64,000 nucleotides of DNA from Flavobacterium sp. H122 (GTDB lineage Bacteria > Bacteroidota > Bacteroidia > Flavobacteriales > Flavobacteriaceae): assembly GCF_004959765.1 (NCBI RefSeq), contig NZ_SJZD01000011.1, positions 13,816 to 77,815 on the forward strand. Reading direction: 5' to 3'. The position numbers and the translations under genes are program-made. The first letter of the stretch is position 1. Each line of letters starts with the position of its first letter. The notes under the pieces are model-generated. The model was not told the origin of the DNA, did no database searches, and saw only the letters and a list, made by a program, of their open reading frames with translations. This document shows positions 1-9,091 of this stretch, in pieces.

Positions 1-18
1 GTGTGCTTTGCGGTTAGA

Positions 19-696
19 CTATCGAGTGCCAAATATACTACTTCCAACGCGAATCATTGTACTGCCACATTCAATAGCAGGTTGGTAATCCCCACTCATG
101 CCCATTGAAATAGTAGTAAGTTGACAGTTTTCAGTTTTCAGCTCCTTATATTTGTCAAAAATAGCTTTTAAATTTTGGAATTCTTTTTTGATTTGGTCTT
201 GATTTTCGGTAAAGGTTGCCATTCCCATTAAACCAGTAATTCTGATGTTTTTGAATTCATTGTCTGGACTCTGAGCGGCCTCGGAGAGTTGTTTTAGTAT
301 CTCTTCCAATTCTTTTTCATCCAAACCGAATTTACTTTCTTCTTCAGCAATATACACCTGTAACAAGCAATCTATGGTACGATTGTTTTTTGCAGCCTGT
401 TTATTAATTTCCTGCAATAGCTTTAAACTGTCCACACCATGAATTAAACTTACAAACTGAGCCATGTATTTTACCTTATTGGTTTGTACATGCCCAATCA
501 TATGCCATTCGATATCTTTAGGCATTTGTTCCCATTTTTCAGTCATTTCCTGAATTTTGTTTTCACCAAAAATACGTTGACCTGCATTATAAGCCTCCAT
601 CAAGTCACTAACCGGTTTGGTTTTAGAAACCGCTACCAAGGTTACATGTGAGGGAAGGGACGATTTTATGTTGTTGAGGTTTTGAGATATTGACAT
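19..696 (-). CDS. yggS: PLP homeostasis protein, YggS/PROSC family
   Basis: About 225 residues, the usual length for this family. It binds pyridoxal phosphate and buffers cellular PLP; no catalytic reaction is established. The fold is an alanine-racemase-like TIM barrel. The motif VAVSKTKP carries the PLP-binding lysine (K25), and the family segments IGHVQTNK, MGMSGDY and IRVGSSIFG are present. I chose the ATG at 696, giving MSISQNLNN, over an 18-residue N-terminal extension that lies inside the upstream gene. The start is 2 bp after the stop of the upstream gene, so the two are probably co-transcribed. Function is known from the family; identity is secure. Confidence 0.93.
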   Translation of the reverse strand: MSISQNLNNIKSSLPSHVTLVAVSKTKPVSDLMEAYNAGQRIFGENKIQEMTEKWEQMPKDIEWHMIGHVQTNKVKYMAQFVSLIHGVDSLKLLQEINKQAAKNNRTIDCLLQVYIAEEESKFGLDEKELEEILKQLSEAAQSPDNEFKNIRITGLMGMATFTENQDQIKKEFQNLKAIFDKYKELKTENCQLTTISMGMSGDYQPAIECGSTMIRVGSSIFGTR

Positions 697-698
697 AG

Positions 699-1196
699 TT
701 AATCTTTTAAATAAAAATTTATAATTTCTTTGTTTTTTGCTTTTACCCAAGGAAAAACATCAAATAATAAAAGGTTTTTTAAATTTTTAGTTTTTGATAA
801 TTCATCAAAAGAATAATTAAATTCATCTTTTAATATATCATTCTTAGTGATTTGTTTTACTTTAATTTTGATATAAATAAATTTATCATTCGAATAGTAA
901 AAATTACCAGTTCTTTTTTCAATCATCCCATTTTTATATTTTATAGATTCATTACAAATCGCTTTCATCAATTTTTGCTTGACTTGTGTATCGAAATAAA
1001 ATATTATGTCTGATTTACCAATACCAGATGAGTAACCATTATATAATTTATACTTTTTATCAATGGAAAAATTGTATTTTTTTGAAGGAGTTTTTTTTAA
1101 ACATATACTATCTATTCTATTGATTTTTTGTATCGTGTCATTTTGTGAAAAACAAAAAGTTGAAAATAATATTAGTGATAGAAAAAAGTTTTTCAT
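699..1196 (-). CDS. Hypothetical secreted protein
   Basis: 165 residues that I do not recognise. It begins with a clear Sec signal peptide (MKNFFLSLILFSTFCFSQ), with a likely cut after CFS, so it is probably periplasmic or secreted. The remainder is lysine- and asparagine-rich, with no visible catalytic motif and no further membrane segment. It sits directly upstream of yggS on the same strand with a 2 bp gap. Base composition is very AT-rich, typical of lineage-specific flavobacterial small secreted proteins. The signal peptide and clean ORF support it being real, but conservation cannot be judged here. Confidence 0.6.
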   Translation of the reverse strand: MKNFFLSLILFSTFCFSQNDTIQKINRIDSICLKKTPSKKYNFSIDKKYKLYNGYSSGIGKSDIIFYFDTQVKQKLMKAICNESIKYKNGMIEKRTGNFYYSNDKFIYIKIKVKQITKNDILKDEFNYSFDELSKTKNLKNLLLFDVFPWVKAKNKEIINFYLKD

Positions 1197-1208
1197 CTTA
1201 AATTCTTT

Positions 1209-1241
1209 ATGGGATTCATCGACTACGTTTGGAATGACAAA
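1209..1241. repeat. Dispersed intergenic repeat (GTCATTCC type)
   Basis: Read on the - strand this segment begins TTTGTCATTCC and ends GATGAATCCC. It resembles the GTCATTCC...GGAATC repeat often scattered between Bacteroidetes genes. It lies between the hypothetical secreted protein and the DUF1015 gene. Only this copy was seen in the window, so the family assignment rests on general knowledge. Confidence 0.45.
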
Positions 1242-1289
1242 TTTTCAAAAAGTCTTTCGTCTTTATGTCTTTTATCTTTCCTCTTATTT

Positions 1290-2506
1290 CTACAACTCAT
1301 ACACCAACAACCCACTTCTGAATTTAGGTTCTATGTAAGTTGATTTAGGAGGCATAATCAAGTTATTGTCGGCTAATAATTTAATTTCTTTGATATCAGA
1401 AGGATACAGCATAAAACCAACCTCAAACTCACCTTCATCAATCATTTCTTTCATGTGTATAATGGCTTGCTTTCCTGGAATATAATCAATTCGTTCGTCA
1501 TTACGTAAATCACCAATACCTAGAATAGGGTGTAAAACGGTATCGTATAATATTTGGGCATCAAGGTTTTCTAAGATTCCTTTTCTGTTTTCCTTGTGTT
1601 TGTATTCCAATGCGTAAAAACGCCCGTCGAGATACATTCCAAATTCATTTTTATTTTTAGGCTGCCACAATTCTCTCTTTTTGTCTTTGATAACAAAATT
1701 AGTTGCCAGTAATTTGACAAACTCTTCTTTTGTATGACCATTCAAATCCTGAATTACCCTGTTGAACTCGTATATTTTTACATTGCTTTCGGCAATTAAA
1801 AAACTCATAAAATAGTTTAAATTTGGGTTTCCTGAATTTTTATCCTGATCAAATAACATTTCCGCAGAGGCAGAACGATGATGGCCATCAGCTATATATA
1901 AATCAGGAATAGCTTCAAAATGTTCGGTTAACAAGTTAATTTCTGTCTCAGTATCTATTTTCCAAAGTGTATGTTTCTCCTTATTGGTAGTAGCGAATTC
2001 ATAAATTGGTCTGCTTTTTTTATGAATAGCAATAAACGTATTGATTTCTGTACTGTCAGGATAAGTTATCAAGACAGGTTCTGTATTAAAACCAGTTTGA
2101 TGCAAATAATCTTTGAAAAGTTCTACACGGTATTGAAGCGTATCTTCATGTTTTTTGATGATATTTTTTTGTAATCCTCAATGGAAGTTCCCGCTATAAT
2201 ACCTGTAAACGTGTTGGTTTTCGTCTGGATCTCATAAAGGTAAAATATATCTTTTTCTTCTTTGATAAGCACATTTTCCTTTTTGAAATCATTGTATTTA
2301 TGGGTTACACCTTTAAAGCGTTTATCGGCTGTTATTTTTTGTGAATGTGTATAAGCAGGATTAATAACGTGTAAAAATGAATAAGGATTATAACTCAGCC
2401 AAGCAGCTAACTCGGGAGAACTATAATCATCATACATTCTGCAGGTTACAAGTGCTACTTTATCAGATGCCGGACGAACTGCTTTAAAAGGGATAATTTT
2501 TGCCAT
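1290..2506 (-). pseudogene. DUF1015 family protein, frameshifted
   Basis: Two adjacent - strand ORFs form one DUF1015 protein. The N-terminal part (2506 down to 2123) starts MAKIIPFKAVRP and contains the YNPYSFLHV block. The C-terminal part (2105 down to 1290) contains IADGHHRSASAEM and ends MPPKSTYIEPKFRSG. The frame changes in a run of seven T at 2164-2170; an eighth T would give one continuous protein of about 405 residues, the normal length for the family. The biochemical role of DUF1015 is not known to me. The break is either a true frameshift or an indel error in a homopolymer. Its location between hbd and a secreted-protein gene gives no functional clue. Confidence 0.8.
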
Positions 2507-2510
2507 TTAT

Positions 2511-2579
2511 TAGTAATTAGTGAAAAGTGAAAAGTGATTAGCAAACATCATAAGACTATTTACTAATCACTAATTACTA
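2511..2579. repeat. Inverted repeat with AAGTGA-type units
   Basis: The arm TAGTAATTAGTGA (2511-2523) is exactly complementary to TCACTAATTACTA (2567-2579). Between them are tandem GTGAAAA units and a second pair GTGATTAG / CTAATCAC. It fills the gap between hbd and the DUF1015 gene. It looks like a low-complexity flavobacterial intergenic repeat and could fold as a hairpin. Confidence 0.6.
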
Positions 2580-2580
2580 T

Positions 2581-3471
2581 TTACTTAGAAAATTGTTTAG
2601 AAACTTTCTCTGCTTTTTTGCTTTCAGAATAATCGTAGAAACCTTCTCCTGATTTTACACCAAGTTTACCGGCCATTACCATATTTACCAATAGCGGACA
2701 TGGAGCATATTTAGGATTTTTGAATCCGTCATACATTACGTTTAGGATCGATAAACATACATCAAGTCCAATAAAGTCAGCTAATTGCAATGGTCCCATT
2801 GGGTGAGCCATTCCCAGCTTCATTACTGTGTCAATTTCGTAAACTCCGCCTACACCGTTGTATAATGTCTCGATAGCTTCGTTAATCATAGGCATTAAAA
2901 TGCGGTTAGCTACGAAACCAGGGTAATCATTAACTTCTGTCGGGATTTTTCCTAATTTAACAGATAAATCCATGATGATTTTAGTCACTTCGTCAGAAGT
3001 GTTGTATCCACGGATGATTTCAACCAATTTCATAATTGGCACCGGATTCATGAAATGCATACCAATAACACGCTCAGGATGTACAACATTTGCAGCAATC
3101 TGAGTAATTGAAATTGAAGAAGTATTGGTAGCCAAAATCACATTATGGTCACAAGTATCACTCAATTGTTTGAAGATATTCATTTTTAACTGAACGTTTT
3201 CAGTTGCTGCTTCAACCACTAAATCACAGCCTACCACACCGTCTTTGATATCAGTATAGGTGATGATGTTTCCTATGGTTTTATGTTTATCCTCTTCGGT
3301 AATAGTACCTTTTGCTACCATACGGTCTAAGTTGGCCGCGATGGTTGCCATTCCTTTTTCAAGGGATTTTTCAGAGATATCAATTAGTTTTACGGTAAAT
3401 CCTGATTGTGCAAAGGTATGGGCAATTCCGTTACCCATAGTTCCAGCACCTATAACAGCTATGTGTTTCAT
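2581..3471 (-). CDS. 3-hydroxybutyryl-CoA dehydrogenase
   Basis: 296 residues, the typical single-domain length. It oxidises 3-hydroxyacyl-CoA to 3-ketoacyl-CoA with NAD(P) in fatty-acid or butyrate-type metabolism, in the cytosol. The N-terminal Rossmann motif is GAGTMGNG at residues 8-15. The catalytic region is GMHFMNPVPIMKLVEI, with the active-site His and Glu. The C-terminal helical domain ends with the family block AHPMGPLQLADFIGLDV followed by GEGFYDY. The ATG at 3471 gives the expected MKHIAVIGAG start. It stands alone, with repeat-containing gaps on both sides. PaaH/Hbd-type paralogues cannot be separated from sequence alone. Confidence 0.93.
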   Translation of the reverse strand: MKHIAVIGAGTMGNGIAHTFAQSGFTVKLIDISEKSLEKGMATIAANLDRMVAKGTITEEDKHKTIGNIITYTDIKDGVVGCDLVVEAATENVQLKMNIFKQLSDTCDHNVILATNTSSISITQIAANVVHPERVIGMHFMNPVPIMKLVEIIRGYNTSDEVTKIIMDLSVKLGKIPTEVNDYPGFVANRILMPMINEAIETLYNGVGGVYEIDTVMKLGMAHPMGPLQLADFIGLDVCLSILNVMYDGFKNPKYAPCPLLVNMVMAGKLGVKSGEGFYDYSESKKAEKVSKQFSK

Positions 3472-3504
3472 TATTAATTTATTTGTTGTTGTATTTAAAA
3501 TTTT

Positions 3505-3554
3505 GCCACGAATTCACGAATAATTTTCAAAAATCATATTCGTGAATCCGTGGC
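3505..3554. repeat. Hairpin repeat (GCCACGAATTCACGAAT type)
   Basis: An 18 bp arm starting GCCACGAATTCACGAATA (3505-3522) pairs with 3537-3554, with one mismatch and a 14 nt loop. It sits between the Gfo/Idh gene and hbd on the - strand. The same sequence type is a recurrent intergenic hairpin in Flavobacterium genomes (general knowledge). It could act as a terminator-like or REP-like structure. Confidence 0.75.
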
Positions 3555-3561
3555 GATTTTT

Positions 3562-4527
3562 CTATTTTTTCATCTCATCAATAATCTGATACGCGACACG
3601 CAAAGCATCAGTAGCCTGTTCCAGAGTTACTACTGGAGTTGTGTTATTGTTTATTGCATCAGCAAATGATTCGAGTTCGTCCAATATGGCATTGTTTGGC
3701 TCTACGGATGGATTATCGTAGTAAATCTGTTTTTTAACACCTTCGGCATTTTGTAAAATCATATCAAAATCACCCGGGGATTCAGGCGCATCTTTCATTT
3801 TTACAACTTCACAAATTTTATCAAGATAATCAACCGAGATATAGGCATCTTTTTGAAAAAAGCGTGATTTACGCATGTTTTTCATTGAAATTCGGCTTGA
3901 AGTAATGTTGGCCACACAACCGTTTTCAAATTCAATTCGGGCATTGGCAATATCCGGAGAATCACTGATTACTGAAACACCGCTGGCATGTACATTTTTC
4001 ACTTTCGAATTTACCACACTCAAAATAGCATCAATATCGTGAATCATCAAATCCAAAACCACAGGAACATCAGTCCCACGGGGATTAAATTCGGCTAAAC
4101 GATGCGTTTCGATAAACATTGGGTTTTCGATTTTGTGTTTTACCGCTTTAAATGCAGGATTGAAACGCTCGACATGTCCTACCTGCCCTTTTACGTTATG
4201 TTCATTGGCTAAAGCGATAATTTCTTCAGCTTCTTCAACAGTAGTGGCAATAGGTTTTTCTATAAAAACGTGTTTTCCTGATTTTATAGCCACTTTGGCA
4301 CATTTATAATGTGAAAGAGTTGGAGTAACAATATCGACAACATCTACTGCATGGATTAATTTTGCAATGGTGTCAAAACGCTGGTATCCAAATTCTTTAG
4401 CTATTTTTTCTGCATATTCGGCATTTTCATCATAAAAGCCAACGAGTTCGTATTTTGTAGATTCTTTAAGTAATCGTAAATGTATTTTTCCAAGGTGACC
4501 GGCACCTAAAACGCCCACTTTAAGCAT
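3562..4527 (-). CDS. Gfo/Idh/MocA family oxidoreductase
   Basis: 321 residues. An NAD(P)-dependent oxidoreductase; members act on sugars or inositol derivatives and the substrate here is unknown. The N-terminal Rossmann motif is GVLGAGHLGKIH. The conserved EKP motif (HVFIEKPIA) holds the dinucleotide-binding lysine, and LDLMIHDID holds the family's Asp-x3-His dyad. I chose the ATG at 4527 (MLKVGVLGAGHLG) over an extension of 23 residues rich in Cys and Phe that does not belong to the family. It is separated from hbd by the hairpin repeat. Identity at family level is firm. Confidence 0.9.
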   Translation of the reverse strand: MLKVGVLGAGHLGKIHLRLLKESTKYELVGFYDENAEYAEKIAKEFGYQRFDTIAKLIHAVDVVDIVTPTLSHYKCAKVAIKSGKHVFIEKPIATTVEEAEEIIALANEHNVKGQVGHVERFNPAFKAVKHKIENPMFIETHRLAEFNPRGTDVPVVLDLMIHDIDAILSVVNSKVKNVHASGVSVISDSPDIANARIEFENGCVANITSSRISMKNMRKSRFFQKDAYISVDYLDKICEVVKMKDAPESPGDFDMILQNAEGVKKQIYYDNPSVEPNNAILDELESFADAINNNTTPVVTLEQATDALRVAYQIIDEMKK

Positions 4528-4692
4528 AAAAAAGTATTTTGAACAAAAATAACAATTTCCAGTTGGAAATAACAAAAAGCATAAACCAAATGACAAATAA
4601 ATTTCAAATTCAAAACCTTTAAATGTTTAGACAAATGTTTTTTTAAATTGAAAATTTACGCTTAATTTTACCAAAAATTAACTGCCTATACC

Positions 4693-5334
4693 GTGAAAGA
4701 TACCCCAAAACATCAAGGACTTCGAAATCAGTTGGTAAGCCTGTTGGAACACAAAGGAATTGCCGATAAAAACGTGTTGGATGCTATTAAAAAAATTCCT
4801 AGACACTTGTTTTTGAATTCCGGCTTTGAGGATTTTGCCTATCAGGACAAACCTTTTCCTATAGGTGCTGGGCAGACTATTTCCCAACCTTATACGGTTG
4901 CTTTTCAAACCGAATTACTTCAGGTAAAAAAAGACGATAAGATTTTAGAGATTGGTACCGGTAGTGGCTATCAGACTGCTGTATTGTGTACTATGGGCGC
5001 CAAAGTATATTCTATTGAAAGACAGAATGAGTTGTTTAAGCAAACTTCTATTTTACTACCTAAATTAGGAATCCGTCCTAAGCATTTATCTTTTGGTGAC
5101 GGGTATAAAGGATTACCCAATTATGCTCCTTTTGATAGTATAATTGTAACGGCAGGAGCGCCTTATATTCCACAACCTTTAATGGCACAGCTTAAAATAG
5201 GAGGCAGGTTAGTAATACCTGTAGGGGAAGATGTTCAGGTTATGACTTTACTTATCCGTAAAAGCGAAACCCAGTTTGAAAAACATGAGTTTGGTGATTT
5301 CAGATTTGTTCCTTTGTTAGAGGATAAGAATTAA
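4693..5334 (+). CDS. pcm: Protein-L-isoaspartate O-methyltransferase
   Basis: 213 residues. It repairs damaged proteins by methylating L-isoaspartyl residues with S-adenosylmethionine in the cytosol. Seen in sequence: PRHLFLN and FPIGAGQTISQPYTVAFQTELL in the N-terminal part, SAM motif I as LEIGTGSGYQTAVL, and the C-terminal LKIGGRLVIPVG. The start is a GTG at 4693; no ATG lies upstream in frame that would suit the family. The gene ends in a 4 bp convergent overlap with smpB. Identity is secure; start codon is likely but not certain. Confidence 0.93.
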   Translation: MKDTPKHQGLRNQLVSLLEHKGIADKNVLDAIKKIPRHLFLNSGFEDFAYQDKPFPIGAGQTISQPYTVAFQTELLQVKKDDKILEIGTGSGYQTAVLCTMGAKVYSIERQNELFKQTSILLPKLGIRPKHLSFGDGYKGLPNYAPFDSIIVTAGAPYIPQPLMAQLKIGGRLVIPVGEDVQVMTLLIRKSETQFEKHEFGDFRFVPLLEDKN

Positions 5335-5783
5335 TGTGATTTTTTGATTCTGTCTAAATCACGCTTATTATCACGGTCTTTAATTGTCTCTCTTTTATCG
5401 TAATTTTTCTTACCACGGCATAAAGCAATGTCTAGCTTAGCCAACCCTTTTTCATTTGTGAAAAGACGTAAAGGAATAACAGTAAGACCTTTGTTTTGCA
5501 GATCTTTTAAAAGTCCTTTCAGCTCTTTTTTATTTAAAAGAAGTTTTCGTTCACTTTTTGCTCTGTGATTATAATGTGTTCCAAAAGCATATTCTTCTAT
5601 ATTCGAATTGATTACGAATAATTCAGTGCCATGGAATTCACAAAAACTTTCAGCAATAGATGCTTTTCCTAATCGTATAGATTTAATTTCGGTTCCAGTC
5701 AGCACTATACCAGCAGTGTATCTGTCGATTATTTCGTAATCAAACTTCGCTCTTTTATTAAGTATGTTAACTGTTTTTTGCAT
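5331..5783 (-). CDS. smpB: SsrA-binding protein
   Basis: 150 residues, the normal length. SmpB binds tmRNA (SsrA) and delivers it to stalled ribosomes for trans-translation. Family blocks are clear: NKRAKFDYEIIDRYTAGIVLTGTE, SIRLGKASI, HYNHRAKSERKLLLNK and the basic C-terminal tail beginning GKKNYDKRETIKDRD, which becomes a helix in the ribosome. The start at 5783 matches the family (MQKTVNILNKRA). It overlaps pcm tail to tail by 4 bp. No tmRNA gene was found in the window. Confidence 0.97.
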   Translation of the reverse strand: MQKTVNILNKRAKFDYEIIDRYTAGIVLTGTEIKSIRLGKASIAESFCEFHGTELFVINSNIEEYAFGTHYNHRAKSERKLLLNKKELKGLLKDLQNKGLTVIPLRLFTNEKGLAKLDIALCRGKKNYDKRETIKDRDNKRDLDRIKKSH

Positions 5784-5904
5784 AGGAATGCAAAAGTATG
5801 AAATTATTTTTTCTTTTTTAGTAGTTGGCTGATGTTGAGATATTAATTTGTTTTTTGTAAAAAAAATACTACATTAGTAAAATTAACCAACAAAAACCAA
5901 TAAA

Positions 5905-7416
5905 ATGAAAAAAAATTTAATGAAAATTTGCGTATTGTCTATTTTGACTTTTGCTTCGTGTTCTAAAGATGATACAGCAACCAGCGAACAGGAGGTTACT
6001 ATTCCTGAAAATCAAAGACGGCCTTTGTCTGCTCAAGAAGTCAGATCAAAGGTTTTTTCTTTTGTAAACCAAGGAAAACAATTCAATTGGGGAATGGCAA
6101 CTTCTCAGGAATTATGGAGTGCTGTTCAAAACGGGAATAAACTGTGCACAATAGGTTTTGGGAATAATAAAAATGATTTTGACAGAGCTAAAACCTCGAA
6201 TCAGGTTTATCTGCAGAACCAGTTGTTAGAAACAATTGCCAGATATGAGGGTAAAACAGTGGATAAAATTTTATTGTCATCGGATAATTATTTGAATCAA
6301 GTGAATGTTTATATCGAGAAACAGGAAACTATTGTAGCTTTAAGCAGATTAGGTTATGTGAGATATATTGAGCCTGCCGATTTCAGACTGCAGGAAGAAT
6401 CTGCAATACAAGGCAAGGATTCATCTTCTTCATCCGGATGCGGCTTGGAAAGTGAAGCAGTAAGTTCAGCTGATTATACTGTAATCTCGCCAAATGCAAA
6501 AGCTCCGTGGGCATTTTACAAACATAATATCCCGGCAGCATGGGGGTACAGTTCAGGTCAAGGCATCACATTAGGTGTTGTTGATACAGGGGCTTCTACA
6601 GTCAATTCTTTATTAAACGGCAGTTTTAATAATGGAGCTTCTTCAGGCAGAACAGTTCAAAAATACGGTGTATATGTAGATTCTATCTGGCCTTGGTCAA
6701 CGGGTTACGATGGAGCTAATGATAAATGCGGACATGGAACCAGCATGTCATCTGTAGCCGCGTCACCGCGTAATGATAAGGGACAGCCTGTTGGTGTAGC
6801 TTACAACTGTAATCTGATTACTTACAGAGCAGCTTCTAATGTTGTTCTTGATGGGTATCATGAATTGGAAGGAGTTAAAACTGCATTTACCAGTTTAGGT
6901 AATAATTCAAGTGTAAAAGTAATTTCTATGTCAATGGGGAATATTATTTCTTCCGGTAAAATTGAAGATGGAATCAGGTATGCTTACAGTAAAGGAAAAT
7001 TGATATTTTGTGCTGCGGGAACTTCTACAAGTTTTACCAATTTTGCAGGGGTTATTTTCCCGGCTTGGATGGCTGAGACTGTGGCTGTAACAGGAATTAA
7101 AGAGGCAGGTACTTACCAGGCGTGCGATGTGTGCCACACAGGAAGTAAAGTTGAATTTACTATAATGATGCAAAGAGACGGAACAGGAAATAAATTGCCA
7201 GTAAACAGTTATTATGATGGTCAGGGGGACTATGTAGGCGGTTCATCTGTGGCTACAGCTACTACAGCGGGTATAGCAACTTTAATTTGGGCTAAAAACC
7301 CAACCTGGACACGTGATCAGGTATTGAATAAATTACGCCAGACATCACACTTGTATAACAATAAACATCCTGAGTTTGGTTATGGTATGCCGGATGCTTT
7401 AAAAGCAGTTCAATAG
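5905..7416 (+). CDS. Secreted S8 (subtilisin-like) serine peptidase, lipoprotein
   Basis: 503 residues. The N-terminus (MKKNLMKICVLSILTFASCSKDD) is a lipoprotein signal with lipobox FASC, so it is probably anchored outside the cytosol. A propeptide-like segment follows to about residue 170. The S8 triad is visible: Asp227 in GVVDTGAS, His277 in CGHGTS and Ser448 in GGSSVATATTAG. The usual GTSMA is here GSSVA, a mild variation seen in divergent subtilases. It likely degrades extracellular protein or peptides. A strong terminator follows. There is no C-terminal type IX sorting domain. It is flanked by divergent smpB and convergent MFS genes, so it is probably monocistronic. Confidence 0.92.
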   Translation: MKKNLMKICVLSILTFASCSKDDTATSEQEVTIPENQRRPLSAQEVRSKVFSFVNQGKQFNWGMATSQELWSAVQNGNKLCTIGFGNNKNDFDRAKTSNQVYLQNQLLETIARYEGKTVDKILLSSDNYLNQVNVYIEKQETIVALSRLGYVRYIEPADFRLQEESAIQGKDSSSSSGCGLESEAVSSADYTVISPNAKAPWAFYKHNIPAAWGYSSGQGITLGVVDTGASTVNSLLNGSFNNGASSGRTVQKYGVYVDSIWPWSTGYDGANDKCGHGTSMSSVAASPRNDKGQPVGVAYNCNLITYRAASNVVLDGYHELEGVKTAFTSLGNNSSVKVISMSMGNIISSGKIEDGIRYAYSKGKLIFCAAGTSTSFTNFAGVIFPAWMAETVAVTGIKEAGTYQACDVCHTGSKVEFTIMMQRDGTGNKLPVNSYYDGQGDYVGGSSVATATTAGIATLIWAKNPTWTRDQVLNKLRQTSHLYNNKHPEFGYGMPDALKAVQ

Positions 7417-7470
7417 TTCATACTCCCTTTGAGTTAATGAGATGAGGTTAAATTATTAATTCAAAATGAA

Positions 7471-7515
7471 AACGGAATTGTAGTATTACAGTTCCGTTTT
7501 TTTTTTTTTTTTTTT
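7471..7515 (+). terminator. Rho-independent terminator of the S8 peptidase
   Basis: AACGGAA (7471-7477) pairs with TTCCGTT (7492-7498), and the T-tract runs for 19 T from 7497 to 7515. The rest of the gap to 7713 holds only the TTGACAG palindrome and an unsupported short ORF. Confidence 0.85.
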
Positions 7516-7682
7516 CAATCTGTTTAAATTTTGAGAAAAGTAATTATTTAATTTTTTGAATTTCATCATTTGTTATTTCTTTACATTCCCAGGCCTGCCA
7601 AGTGATATATAAAGTTGCTGTAATTTTAATATCAGCAAAAAATAGATAATTTTCAGCATTTTTTAGGGATGTTGTAATGTGT

Positions 7683-7699
7683 TTGACAGATGCTGTCAA
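7683..7699. promoter_or_regulatory. Perfect palindrome TTGACAG-N3-CTGTCAA
   Basis: A 17 bp palindrome with 7 bp arms lies 15 bp beyond the stop codon of the MFS gene, between convergent genes. It could be a protein-binding site or a small hairpin; nothing links it to a particular gene. Confidence 0.3.
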
Positions 7700-7713
7700 C
7701 AATGATTTATTTT

Positions 7714-8934
7714 TTAATTATTGTTTTTTATCTGTTCCGGCATACGGAATTTAATAATCAGAGAAGAGATAATAGTCACAATTCCAATAAAAATAACAGC
7801 GTATTTAATGCCGAATAAGTCGGCAGTCACTCCAGATATTACTGCCCCGAAAGCGTATCCTAAATCTCTCCAAAGTCTGAATGTTCCTATGCTTTCTGCT
7901 CTTTGTTTTGGGCTTGTTGCCTGTGCTATTGTTGACAAAAAAGTTGGATAAACCAATGCAGTTCCAAGGCCTAAAGCAGCCGAAATGAATGCCAGAATAT
8001 AAAAGTCACTGTAAAAAGGGAGAAGTAAAATTGCCAAACCCTGTAAAAGCATCCCCCAAAAAAGCATCGCTTTTTTAGAGTAAAAATCAGACATCCGGCC
8101 TGTGAAAAGTTGACCGATTCCCCATACAGTAGGATAAACAGCTGTAATTATTCCAATGTTCTCATTGTTGTAGTTTAATGACAGCAGTACAATTGGAAGC
8201 AATCCCCAGATCATACCGTCATTCAAATTGTTGACAAGACCGGCCTGCGTCACTGAACTCAGCGTTTTGTTTTTAAAAGTCGTTTCTAAAAATATATTGT
8301 CGAGCTGGGCCGTAGTGTCTGTTGTACTTTCCTTATGGACAAACAATCTGGTATCTTTCACCCATAAAGCAGTCAATAGGAAACCCATAATGGAAATAAA
8401 GATACCAATATAAAACGGATAGGGGGTAATGCCGAATCTGTTGGCAATAAAGCCTGTGAAGAATGCTACCAAGCCTACCGAAAAATACCCTGCAAATTCG
8501 TTTAGACCCATTGCAAAACCACGGTCTTTTTCGCCTACAAGATCAATTTTCATCACAACTGTACTGCTCCAGGTAAGTCCCTGGCTCATCCCTAAAAGTA
8601 TATTGGCAAAAATCACCCAACTCCAGTTTGGTACGTGAATCAATAAAAAGGGAACTGGGATGGCGGTTAACCAGCCAAATAAAAGCAGATTCTTTCGCCC
8701 GAATTTATTAGCCAGCCTTCCTGTATAATAGTTTGCAACTGCCTTGGTTAGCCCGAATGCTGTAATAAATGATAGTATTGCCGTTTTTGAGCCAACTCCA
8801 AATTCCTGACTGGCAAACTGCGGAAAAATGGTTCGTTCCATTCCTATCATACCGCCAACAAAGGCATTTACAATTACCAAAACAGTAAATTGTTTCCAGT
8901 TTTCTTTGAGTCCCAGCTTTATATTATCAGTCAT
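7714..8934 (-). CDS. MFS transporter
   Basis: About 406 residues with roughly twelve hydrophobic segments. It is a major facilitator superfamily permease of unknown substrate in the inner membrane. The loop 2-3 signature appears as YYTGRLANKFGRKNLLLFG, and a related repeat GRMSDFYSKKAMLFWG begins the second half, as expected for the two-fold MFS repeat. I prefer the ATG at 8934 (MTDNIKLGL) over a TTG at 8952. It stands alone, convergent with the S8 peptidase. The sequence suggests a drug- or metabolite-exporter type, but no substrate can be assigned. Confidence 0.88.
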   Translation of the reverse strand: MTDNIKLGLKENWKQFTVLVIVNAFVGGMIGMERTIFPQFASQEFGVGSKTAILSFITAFGLTKAVANYYTGRLANKFGRKNLLLFGWLTAIPVPFLLIHVPNWSWVIFANILLGMSQGLTWSSTVVMKIDLVGEKDRGFAMGLNEFAGYFSVGLVAFFTGFIANRFGITPYPFYIGIFISIMGFLLTALWVKDTRLFVHKESTTDTTAQLDNIFLETTFKNKTLSSVTQAGLVNNLNDGMIWGLLPIVLLSLNYNNENIGIITAVYPTVWGIGQLFTGRMSDFYSKKAMLFWGMLLQGLAILLLPFYSDFYILAFISAALGLGTALVYPTFLSTIAQATSPKQRAESIGTFRLWRDLGYAFGAVISGVTADLFGIKYAVIFIGIVTIISSLIIKFRMPEQIKNNN

Positions 8935-9091
8935 TTTAATGTTTTTTGTCAAACTGCTGTATTGTTGGTTTTACTTTCGCTTAAACTTAAATAAGTAGGT
9001 TAAAGATAGAAATTCTATATTCTGTAGAAAAGAAATTTCTAAAAGCTGACAATTATTAAAAAGCAAAAAAGATTTTAATGCAGTTTTAGTT

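Noticed and set aside
7544..7702. 52-codon - strand ORF with TTG start after the MFS gene
   Set aside because: No ATG, overlaps the palindrome, and the translation resembles nothing known; short AT-rich ORFs occur by chance.
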